This document shows, in pieces, positions 22,560-31,533 of a stretch of 64,000 bases of DNA. Numbering within the stretch: the first letter of the stretch is position 1; every line of letters starts with the position of its first letter. The notes under the pieces are model-generated. The model was not told the DNA's origin. It worked only from the letters and a program-made list of their open reading frames with translations, and made no database searches. The position numbers and the translations under genes were made by a program. The stretch is from Ancylostoma caninum (lineage: Eukaryota > Nematoda > Chromadorea > Rhabditida > Ancylostomatidae): the NCBI GenBank assembly GCA_037903475.1, contig JBAJFG010000636.1, positions 124,001 through 188,000 of the forward strand, in the 5' to 3' direction.

Positions 22560-22760
22560 CCCAAAGTATTACCCTGCAGATATGTATTGAAGGTCCACGG
22601 AGTGCATGTTGCTGCAGCTACGCTTTCAATTGTCAAAGGGTGCCTTTGCCCCACCTTTGTTATGAGCTGCTTTGCAACACCTTGGTCAGCACTGGAGTCA
22701 ATAACAGCGGTGGATTCAATGAGTGGATTGCCCACTATTCTTCAGTAAAACTCATGCCAA
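22560..22760 (-). repeat. Dispersed repeat (CAGCTCATAACA family), copy 2
   Basis: Minus strand carries CACTCATTGAATCCACCGCT, CAGCTCATAACAAAGGTGG and TAGCTGCAGCA, matching 8955-9115. Adjacent to a LINE fragment; the two may belong together. Confidence 0.6.
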
Positions 22761-22829
22761 ATGTCACGTTCTTGTCACAAAGCAAAGCAACTTCTGCAAT
22801 TCGAATTGCTAGTTCAAGGTAGGAAGAAG

Positions 22830-23030
22830 GTTGATCACCCTACCATCCCTGCTGAAATAAGGGAGCGGAGGTCGAAATGGTTTAGCCACCTGTGCAAAAT
22901 AAAGCCTTCGCGCTTGCCATACAAGCTGCCATGGAGGGTGCGCCCTACAAAATGGAAGATCCAGCGAAAAGCTCCTAAGAAAATCTGGCTCGAGCAAATA
23001 GAAAACATCTATTGTTTTCCACACTGAATT
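22830..23030 (+). mobile_element. Non-LTR retrotransposon C-terminal fragment
   Basis: Frame with RRSKWFSHLCKIKPSRLPYK and, later, KIWLEQIEN. This is the post-RT tail seen in many LINE polyproteins (pattern RRxxWxGHxxRMxxxRLP ... TWxxQIE). Only this tail remains; the upstream RT is absent and stops occur shortly after. Confidence 0.6.
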
Positions 23031-23600
23031 TTCAGCAAGCTAGGATTCTGGCAATGGACAGACGTCGCTGGAATTAATAACGAAATGCTTGCAATGTCCC
23101 TGTGGCACCTGCAGCAGCGTCACCTATGTGGACAAGCTAAGGAGTAAGTAGGTACACAAGTAAGTGCAAGGTAAAACAACCACGGCTACCAATATGGGTA
23201 GGGCACGTGTGAAAACTGATAGGAACTATTAAAGAAAAGCGACAGCGAAAGCGAAGAAACGAGAAAACCTGCTCCACGCCACATACTTTCAATGCCCTTT
23301 TTCCCCTTTTTTCAACAAAAGTCCTGCCCCAAACTGGCGGGATTTTCCTGCTCTCTGGTAATTTACAACTGTTACTATAAAAGCTTATCATAGCTGGCGC
23401 AGTTCTGAGACTTGAGAGAATCGGCATGTGTTAGAGTAATACTATGAATTTAAAAGGTGTATACTCAGTCCACTAGGAAAAACTTGCGTGGAAGTTATGG
23501 ATAAAAATCCGACTAGGACACCGTTTCTTGCATTACTTTCTCATCAACGTAGTATATACCGCAGTATTATTAATTAAAAGCATGTTTTCAGCGTTTCAAG
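23031..23600. other. Upstream region of RLPRAPKG copy 2, no exon assigned
   Basis: No convincing exon was found. A minus-strand frame at 23137-23427 has no support. Confidence 0.35.
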
Positions 23601-24007
23601 GAATCAAAGAAAGATAAAACGTAAGAAATCCACGTTTTTCAAACAAAAATTTACATTATCTAGGTGACATCAAAATAATTTATGAATGAGTCCGTTAATT
23701 TAGATCTGAAGTGGAACGGTTCCCACTGTTCCAGCGTTTCAGGGAATCAAAGAGAGAAAAAATGTAAATTTTTCATGTTTTCAAACCACAAACTTCGGTT
23801 ATCTAGGTTGATTTAGACTCCAGCCTGAGCGGCTTCCTAGGGCTCCTAAAGGAAATCATGATGAAGAACTTGAAGATATGGTAGATAGTTTTGCATTCGC
23901 TTTTTCAAAAGATGAGTCAAAAATCAGAAAAACGCAAGTGTTAGTGCTGCCTTCAGGAGCAGTTCATCAACGACATGACAGTGCCTGTATCAAAAGTGCA
24001 GCAATGA
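23601..24007 (+). CDS. RLPRAPKG-family protein, copy 2 (5' partial)
   Basis: Three exons join in phase: 23601-23620 (ESKKDK plus two bases), 23817-23880 (LQPERLPRAPKGNHDEELED, then Met) and 23957-24007 (EQFINDMTVPVSKVQQ, stop TGA). The exon phases are identical to copies 1 and 3: a Lys-rich exon ending in phase 2, then the conserved block, then a short last exon beginning with Glu. The Lys-rich exon and its flanks are duplicated at 23740-23820, where the second version (ESKREK) is out of phase. Earlier exons were not found; the exon at 18954 is a distant candidate. Function unknown. Confidence 0.6.
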
Positions 24008-24260
24008 GTGAACCGAATGGAAGAAACGAACGCTTTACTCTCATCCGAACTTAAATAATTTCTTAATATGTTCTATTAAGGAATATAGAATTTATGCTGA
24101 GCAAAAATTCATTCCGTAATAACATTTATGTGGTGAAAGGAGCGCAAGAATAAAACTTCACCCGCCGTTAAATTTACTTGAGTACCAGAATGAAGCAGGG
24201 AAGAGCTGTAACATTACAGTGATTTAATCTAGATCATATGGCATCTCTCAGTAACAACTT

Positions 24261-25637
24261 ACAAGGGAAGGATACCAAATGTCTGTGGCACTTCAAAATG
24301 GAATGTGCCTCATAATATGAAGTTGACGATGCTGATCTCGATTATGTTCTCCATTAGTGCCTAATACTACTGCGCGAAAAGCTATAGCCTTGTCTGTGCA
24401 GTACATTCGAAGGTACAGTTTCTACATCCACCTCCCGTGAACCCACAAAATAGGCGTTGTAGTGCAAAATGGATGCAGAATTCGCGATCAGTAGCTCAAC
24501 TGAACCTGTATGCAAAATTTCAGCGAAAAAAGGCAAGAATTACGGTTAGACAATCACCCCTTGATCATTTACTACTACTACCACTCACGAGGAAACGGTC
24601 ATTGGGTATAGGGTAGTTCAGGCATCTCGCAGATTCCATCCAAATTTTGCACATAGGGGTAATTTCAGGTGCTGATCACGATTATCAGCATCGTTTTGCA
24701 AGCCTCTAACATTTTAATGTCGAAATTCAACAATTTTGTTTGGTTTTCTACAGTAATTGCTGTTCATTCTACCGCAAACCTATAAGAATGTAGTGACGTC
24801 ACGAAATGGATATCATTTTCGTGTTCAGCACTTCAGATAACCCTATTTTGGAAACTTTCAGCAAAAAAGAATTCCTTGAAAATTTGGGCTCACGTGAGTC
24901 CATCAGCAGTTCCACTGTCGACGAAGTCGGGGTAGTGAAGATCTTTGAAAACGCTTTCAAGCTTTTAGAATATGTATTTGCAAGTAGAAACACTTACAAA
25001 AAACTGCATAGAATAGATTTTTAGAGAAAATCAGTAACTGGGAGAAAATGCAAAAGTGCGACCCCTGAGGGGAATTGAACCCGTGAGGGTATTCACGGGA
25101 ACGGAGACACTTACCACTGCGCCACACTTCCTTACCCTAACTGACATACCTTATTTTATGTATGCCTTCTTATCACTTGCGTCTGGAAAAATCAATATAA
25201 ATCATTGCAGACGCGAGGCTGGGTCAAGGTCAAGATAGTTTTGAAATCAGAGCTTCGAGATGCACAAGGCAGTGTACAATTCCCACGAGGAAGTCTCCGA
25301 TGAAGCAAAGTTCCCTTGTAATTAGTAGTAGTAGCGACTGATCAAGGCGCAATTCTTTACCCGTAGTGATGCATTTTCCGCTGAGATTTTGCATACAGGG
25401 TTACTTGGACTGCTGATCACGAATTCTGCATTCATTTTTCACGGCAACGCCTACTACGTGGGGTTAAGGTGAGTTGATGCAGAAACTGCTCATAATACTG
25501 CACAGACAAGGCTATAACTTTTTGCGTAGTAGTATTAGGCACTAATGGAGAACATATCGAGATCAGCATCGTCAACTTCATATTATGAGGCACATTCCAT
25601 TATGAAGTGCCACAGACATTTGGTATCCTTCCCTTGT
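24261..25637. mobile_element. Long-inverted-repeat (foldback) element, 1.38 kb
   Basis: Arms of roughly 350 bp: 24261-24600 and 25290-25637 are inverted copies, from ACAAGGGAAGGATACCAAATG at the outside, through CTCATAATATGAAGTTGACG and CAGACAAGGC-type words, to CACGAGGAA near the loop. The loop holds AT-rich DNA and a tRNA-derived unit. No transposase. Foldback-type non-autonomous DNA element. Confidence 0.85.
25054..25130 (-). repeat. tRNA-derived SINE-like unit (minus strand)
   Basis: Minus strand has box A TGGCGCAGTGG (25125-25115) and box B GGTTCAATTCC (25081-25071) at tRNA spacing, with GGAAGTG before box A. The 3' acceptor half is displaced by several bases (GTCGCACTTTT), so the cloverleaf is not intact. 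Sits in the loop of the foldback element. Confidence 0.5.
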
Positions 25638-25675
25638 TAGCTAACAGCTTTTGTAGAGTTCCCATCATTTCCATC

Positions 25676-25729
25676 TCCCTCCCTCCCTCCCTCTCTCTCT
25701 CGCTCTCTCTCTCTCCCTCTCTCTCTTGT
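25676..25729 (+). repeat. Polypyrimidine microsatellite (TCCC/TCTC)n
   Basis: CTCCCTCCCTCCC followed by TCTCTC repeats with one CGCTC interruption. Confidence 0.9.
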
Positions 25730-26010
25730 CAACAACTTCTTCGGCTGAGGGGTTGTCAATGACCTACCGACACCCTCTGCAACCGAAAAACACTAGCTAG
25801 TTGTTCTTGGGAGGAAGTAGTCGAGAATTTGTTTTGGCTCTTTCTTGTTGACAAGTTGTTGTGAGAAAAGGTTGCTGACAACTCACCTTTGAATAGTGAT
25901 GACTCCAAACTTGTCGACAAAGTTTTGTTGGTGAAAAGGTTGTCTGCAAGTCATTTTGGGGCAGAAGTGGACCAAAAACTTGCTCTCGAAGTTCCGATTA
26001 GTGGAAGTGA
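25730..26010. repeat. Diverged relative of the CTTGTCGACAAG foldback
   Basis: Repeated words TTGTTGACAAGTTGTT, CTTGTCGACAAAG, AGGTTGTCTGCAAG and CTTGCTCTCGAAGTTCCGATTAG match the vocabulary and ends of the palindromic element at 33183-33469, but the arms no longer pair cleanly. Confidence 0.55.
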
Positions 26011-26750
26011 GTACTTTCGTATGTGAATAGTTTCTTCACTGATTGAGTGAAGCTCTTATTGGATAGCACCGATCAAAATTGAAAATCATTATTTGGAACA
26101 TATAGCGCCACTAGAATATGAAGCCATGTGATACTAATTTATAACAACATAATGAACTTTCTTGTGTTCTGTTTTGCTAATTAATGTTAGCACCAGCTTG
26201 ATTGTCAGTTTCTTCTTGAGCTCGCTTAGCTCGCTACATATTTGAGTGACCTCTCAACCACTACTGCGCACCGACGTATCGCACTCATAGCTGTGGATCC
26301 GCGCAGTGACATCTTCCATACTACTAAGCACTACATCCTAATCTTCTAACTGTGGATCTTTCCATTGATATTTTCCCTTTTACTTAACGTGGGCACACTT
26401 CTTACATTGCTATAAACCCGATTCTAATCTCAATTCCTCAGAATCTACTGGCGCACATTCTCCCATTCCAGTTTCCGTCAATGTGGCTTCTCTTATTCGT
26501 TCGGACGGCACGTGACACTCTCGAGTCTTTCATGGCATCCTGTGATCATAGGCCTATCTCAACCATTCGAGCTGCGGTGGAAACCTCTGTCGGGCATCGG
26601 TGCAACTGAAAATAGCCAATATTGGATCGAGAAACCTGTAATTCAAAGCAAAAATCTGTTACCTCTGTAACTAGCACCATAATAGTTTTAGTTCATTAGT
26701 ACCAAACAGAGACGGTTGCGGTTTCTGGCTGATTCCAGTCGAGACGTCCG
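26011..26750. other. Intergenic, no gene seen
   Basis: No exon or element boundary identified. Confidence 0.35.
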
Positions 26751-26752
26751 AA

Positions 26753-27258
26753 AAGTGTTGAACCTAAAGGCAGCACCCACGGAAAATTTTGTGTCCAAGA
26801 TTTTGATCGTTTTCGACACTTAGCAATGGTGTCAACAATTCTACGAATGTTGCACCATCGTAGCTATCAGCGTTCGCAAGAAATGAGAGGCTAAACCTAT
26901 TTCAACATTTCAACAAGGATGAGTTGTGGCATGAAATGAATAGGTATTTTTGTTTACAATCCCCCTCTTTTCTTATGATAGCCCTGCTTTCATCCTCATC
27001 TCCCTCCAATAAAAGCCCGGGCAACTCGGCCATCTTTCGCAAACGGGCTAAAACGGTGGCAATGAAAACCACCTTTTCTGTAGAATTCGACAAAATTGAT
27101 CACTGCCTTCGTTTTCACTATTGCGCTAAGCCTAGAAATACCGCGAAATCTGTAAGAGGAAAATTTCCGTGGGTGCTGCCTTTAAACGCTTGCGACGACG
27201 GTTTTGCAATGGAAGATGCTGTCGACCTAGCTTGGGAATGCCCATAGGTTCAACGACT
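26753..27258. mobile_element. Inverted-repeat element, about 506 bp
   Basis: Outer ends AAGTGTTGAACCTAAAGGC and its complement around GGTTCAACGACTT; a second inverted pair, GGCAGCACCCACGGAAAATT and AATTTCCGTGGGTGCTGCC, lies just inside on the left and at 27160-27185 on the right. The interior has open frames on both strands without recognisable domains. Confidence 0.6.
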
Positions 27259-27820
27259 TAAAATGAATTCAAATCAATACATCAAATGTTGGAAAACAAC
27301 AGGGTGATTTCGTGCTCCAAACAAACAAAGTAGACTCATTTTTAGTCTACCTACCCTAATGTCTGGCGTTGAGAAGAGGCTCGTGACAATGCTACTGGTA
27401 CAAGCATTTAAATGTAGCGTAGCCTAGCTTCAAAAACTGGCGCTTTCAGTCGATGTACTTCCCCATGTTTCTACTAAACGCGATCGTATGCGTATTTTTA
27501 CTGGCCCATCCGAACGGCTTCGTTGTGTGTTGTAAGTCAAGAAGGAAGGTTAGTCTGGATAACTCGCTCGAGCTTTGTGACTAAATCGCATGCATCATTC
27601 AGCCTCATAAAATTGTGAGTGACGCGCAAAGCTTCATCAGGTTCAATCAGTCAATATCTCAAAAAAATTATCGTAGTGTTGAGAGTTGGCGAAGGGTGGA
27701 AGTCCGTACTCCTGCCCTCATTTGTGCAATGAATTTTTTTTTTCTGAGGCGTACGTTACAGCAAGAACAACTGTAGTGTTTTGAAGGTGGATGCGGAGCA
27801 GTTGAGGGAGAAGAGGCATT
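27259..27820. other. Intergenic, no gene seen
   Basis: No exon supported; one T9 run and AT-rich DNA. Confidence 0.35.
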
Positions 27821-27821
27821 C

Positions 27822-27905
27822 GGGACTGTTCTCCATGAACATCGTCTTTGTAAGATTCAGTTAGGGACTGTTCTTCATGAACATCGTCTTTGTAAGATTC
27901 AGTTA
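27822..27905 (+). repeat. 42-bp tandem duplication
   Basis: Two nearly identical units beginning GGGACTGTTCTCCATGAAC and ending GTAAGATTCAGTTA lie directly head to tail. Confidence 0.9.
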
Positions 27906-28074
27906 GGGACTAATACTTCCATACGAGTCATTGAAGTTGCTCAGTTCAAGTTCCGCTTGACTGAAGTAGCCGACTATCAAATCACATTCCCATGGTACTC
28001 CATACTAACGTTCATATGACAGTTCTGTTGAATAACTTGAGCAGCAAAACAAAGATTTTCACAGTCTTTATTCC

Positions 28075-28110
28075 GGCTAACTTTTCGGCGTCGTCGCCCT
28101 CGTCAGAGCC
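28075..28110 (-). ncRNA. Degenerate hammerhead-like motif (36 nt)
   Basis: Minus strand reads GGCT, CTGACGA, a G then GGCG-ACGA-CGCC, GAAAA, GTT, AGCC. It has the same 36-nt layout as the two copies in the 35-kb palindrome. Stem I is GGCU/AGCC here but GGCC/GGCC there, a compensatory change that argues for a selected RNA fold. The C after GAAA is lost (GAAAA), so cleavage activity is doubtful. One extra base follows CUGACGA relative to the canonical core. Confidence 0.4.
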
Positions 28111-28219
28111 TGGAAAGTCAAAACCAGATGTAACATATCCTCCCAAATGCCCAATCAGTCCACAAGTTATAATCCAACATGAGAATAAAAGCGAAAAACG
28201 AGACCAGTGAAGTGAAACC

Positions 28220-28700
28220 CGTCAGTGCTTACCTAGATAGCCGTTAGCCGCGATGTAATGAGTGGGTAACTCAACGTTGTTATGGGGCATATTTGGAGTT
28301 GAAGTTGCCTACGATGACCTCGTAGAACGAATGATCTTCTGTGCAGAAATTCTCCGAGACCATGTAGAAGGCCTCGATCTTCCCTTCATCGTAGCTTGAT
28401 TTTGGGACATCAGCGACCAAGAATGTAAATGCCGGTTTTGGACCACATCTTCTCACTTTTAAAAATTCCATTTGGGTTGTTAGTTTTTCGAAAGAGTTAA
28501 TCTCCATGACCAAGTTCGTGTTGACGAGAACAGCATCGCCAATACCTTTACTGTCTCATTTTCCAAGAAACGGTTCTTCTTCAGTGTCGATATGCCATTT
28601 AGTGGATGATGACTTGTCTCAGTTAGTCCGCCTTGCTTTGACGCTACAGATCGTCATCGTAGTCGTTCTCGTTCCAGGCAGCTCAGTTACCCCTCCCCCT
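28220..28700 (-). mobile_element. RTE-type retrotransposon endonuclease fragment
   Basis: Minus-strand translation gives RTTTMTICSVKAR, WHIDTEEEPFLG, GDAVLVNTNLVMEINSFEKL, then LKVRRCGPKPAFTFLVA and SSYDEGKIEAFYM ending EVIVGNFNSKYAP. This is the apurinic endonuclease start of the RTE-like elements common in hookworms, including the conserved GDFN-type motif (here GNFN) and the phrase VLVNTN. Stops and an internal deletion show it is dead; the RT domain is absent. Confidence 0.8.
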
Positions 28701-29936
28701 CGGCAGATCTCAGCTTCACTGACAATGCCACATCAGTGACTCTTCCGCGATCACGGGAGTACTCTTTATTACTGCTGTGTGTAGCGTGGAAAAAAAATGA
28801 AACCCACAGAAAATGGCTTGTTCGGCCCTATTCCCGCGTGGGGACTGAGAAAGGGTGGGAAGATAGGCAGGCTTGCCGGGAGTGGGCGATGGAGCTTATT
28901 TGTTGGAAGCGAATCCGAACCGCATCACTTGTGCTTCCCAGTCAATCGAACATAGCTTTTGGCTGGATTTCTGTGCAGGTTACAATGTAGAAACACGCAT
29001 ACGTGCACACGCGCTCATTCACTGACAGAAGGCATAAATCTCTCCACCACTGCAGAGAGAGCAAGGGTAGCCGCTGAATCGGCATTTCGTGAGAAGTATG
29101 AGGTCGCAATTCTTCCGTGATTTGCCTATCCTCCATCTGGTAACGCACTCTGTAGCCCCTGTTGGGATGTTTGGAATGAGTTGGAGCACCTCCGGACATC
29201 GCTGTTGATTGTTTCGATCGCGACGACGGCTGACATTCGCCACATAAAGCCCTGGGCAACCTTCAAGCGGTCGCTGCGACTGAGTTTTGCACGAGCGATT
29301 CAGTTGCGGAGACTGGATCGCGTGTTTGAGCATACTTCGTTTAATGTTTGGCGACGGCGTTGAATCATTTGCTGAGATTTCTCGTACCTAGTGTAGTAAG
29401 CTAGTACAAAAAGGTTTCTACGTTTGAATCATGGCTTCTGATTGGTTTAGAGAAGCTATTTCAGCGTTTCGAACTAGTTCAAATTCTTTATTTGACCTAC
29501 TGGGCAAACTTATAGCGTTTTTTTTGGAATTTCAGTAAAACATGCACAAGTTGAAGGTATGTGAAGTTGGTTATGGAGGAGGAATAGGAAACCACTCTCA
29601 AATACTGGACTATAGGAATGAGGAGGATATCACTTTTAAAAAGGGAAAGATTTACATCAAGATTTACTCATGTTCCCATCAAATCTCGAAAGGAAGTCTG
29701 TTGTATTGAGAAATCTGCACAAACGACTCGAAATAAGAGAAATTTGTAAAAAAAAAAAGGGAGCAAGAAACTAAGCGATTCAGGAGATAAGCCGTTTGGA
29801 CAGCCGTGCCTGGCTGCCCTCTTATCATTCACATTTGTTATGCTGGATTCATTGCAATCCTTCATCCGTTCATTGGCTGCCGACTTGAGCGGTTGAACAT
29901 GTTCTCCGAAATGAAGCCACCTTGAAGCGATCACTT
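28701..29936. other. Repeat-derived or intergenic DNA
   Basis: Overlapping minus-strand frames at 28942-29333 look like a decayed coding sequence (two frames continuing one another through a shift), probably retroelement-derived, but no domain was recognised. The remainder is AT-rich. Confidence 0.35.
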
Positions 29937-30144
29937 ACAGGAAGCTCCCCCAAATGTCCGCAGTCAAGAGGGACGTGGCCACGACGCGGCTTTACAAAGA
30001 CGAGAGACACAGGCGCTCGGCATGCTGCCACTGGTTGGCTGCAGAGTCAGAGAAGCCAGAGGCAGCATAGAGAGCGCCTATGTCTGATCAAAGAGCCGCG
30101 CCGTGGCCACGCCCTCTTGACTGCGGACATTTGGAGCTTCCTGT
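29937..30144. mobile_element. MITE with 50-bp terminal inverted repeats, 208 bp
   Basis: Left ACAGGAAGCTCC...AAATGTCCGCAGTCAAGAGG and CGTGGCCACG pair with the right GGCCACGCCCTCTTGACTG and GACATTTGGAGCTTCCTGT. Arms of about 50 bp around a 100-bp centre. No open frame. Confidence 0.9.
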
Positions 30145-30950
30145 ATATCTTTGCAAAGGATTTCCAAATTCCGAGATTCTTCTTTTCCCACTACTTGGCT
30201 CCGCCACAGGAAGAGTGCGCGAGCGTTCAGTAGTGGGGAAGCAAAATCGTCCTATGCTGGGATGCATAAGGTGTTAATTACGAAACCAAAGATGGTTAAA
30301 GCGATTGCTCACCCTATAGACCAGGTAATGTTAGAAGATGTATGACGCAAAAATCTGGTATTGCTTGGTTATGTGTTCATGACTGCTAGCCCTAGAAATG
30401 CACCAACGTCTAGACGTAGCGACCCGATTATACGAAAAATGAGGAAAATCGCTGAAGACTCACAAAGTGAAGTATGCCCAGATCGCGATTGACCAGCGAT
30501 TTGCTCGTCACACCATTCCTCGTGAGATTTTGTAATAATCGGCCGCGCATCTACGGCTTGCTCTTGAAAATGAATACGCGTGAAATGCGCACGACAGCTT
30601 TCGTGATGTTTGCAAGTTAAATCGTGTGGCGGCGAAATCGCCGTCGCTGCAAATATGCCCAGCCCTTTTTCCAAGATATTTCATTTATTTCAATTCGTTC
30701 AGCCGACAAGTGATAAAAACCAAGTGAAAACTGCGAAACTAATCACACAGAGGTCAAAGGAGGTGGGAGATAGATTATTCCCCAAAGTAAGAACATTTAA
30801 AAAATAAAGCTGTAAGAGTCTAGGCATCTCAATCAGTGAGTGGTTCGAACACTGCTGGCCCATTGGCAGGTGCGAACGAGCCAAAAATACAACCTACTCA
30901 GGTAGTATGCAGGTTTACTTGTGTACGTGTTTATTTGTGTTTACTTGTGC
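30145..30950. other. Upstream region of RLPRAPKG copy 3
   Basis: A segment at 30703-30787 is flanked by a good acceptor (TTCGTTCAG) and donor (CCCAAA then GTAAGA) and encodes PTSDKNQVKTAKLITQRSKE; it could be an upstream exon of the following gene, but no initiation exon is visible. Confidence 0.35.
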
Positions 30951-31394
30951 ATGCCCAAGTACAAAATGTTTCCATTTTATGAGTGTCCTGATGAGGTCGA
31001 TGTCAAACAAGAAAATGGAGTGAAAAAACAGACGGAAACGAAGTCGACCCCTGCCAATGGCGAACCCCCGAAGGTGAGAAAAATTCGAGGGTAGTAATCA
31101 CAAAATATCTCATCGTCTATTCGTTTAGACAAATAAAAGGAAGAAATCAAAGGAGTAAGTCTTACGCCTTTTTTAGGTCATTCCAAAGTAAAAGTAATCA
31201 ATTATCCAGAGTAACATTCGAGAAAACCCTAAACTCGATTCGCCAATCGAAGAGGCTTCCACGAGCACCAAAAGGACATCATGAAGACGAACTGGATCAA
31301 ATGGTGCGTGAAGGGGGAACCAAGGCCGGAATATACGATTAATTTTCAGGAGCAAATTCTCGCTGAGGATCCCAGTAATCTTCAACAATTATGA
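30951..31394 (+). CDS. RLPRAPKG-family protein, copy 3, about 95 aa
   Basis: Four exons, 30951-31073, 31129-31154, 31210-31303 and 31350-31394, give 288 nt in frame. I start at the ATG at 30951 (MPKYKMFPFYECPDE). Then come a Lys/Thr linker, a 26-nt Lys-rich exon (TNKRKKSK), the conserved SKRLPRAPKGHHEDELDQM block and the last exon EQILAEDPSNLQQL. Introns are 46-55 nt, typical of nematodes. Intron positions and phases match copies 1 and 2 exactly. It lacks the hydrophobic segment of copy 1. The next gene starts 140 bp after the stop on the same strand, so the two may be co-transcribed. Upstream exons cannot be excluded. No known domain; a small charged cytosolic or nuclear protein is the simplest reading. 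Confidence 0.7.
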
Positions 31395-31533
31395 AAGAAA
31401 GACATTTGTGTGGATATTGTATTAAGACTTTGACGATATTGTTTGTTCGATCGGAATTAAATGAATTTCTTAAATGCTTGATCAATGTTGTCGTATCTCC
31501 TTTCGGTTTAGAAGAACAACTTCAAAAATTGTC

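Noticed and set aside
25054..25130. Functional tRNA gene on the minus strand
   Set aside because: The 3' acceptor half is displaced by several bases and one T-stem pair is broken.
27992..28210. 72-codon secreted-looking protein
   Set aside because: Overlaps the Penelope-like repeat with the hammerhead-like unit; the frame is repeat sequence.
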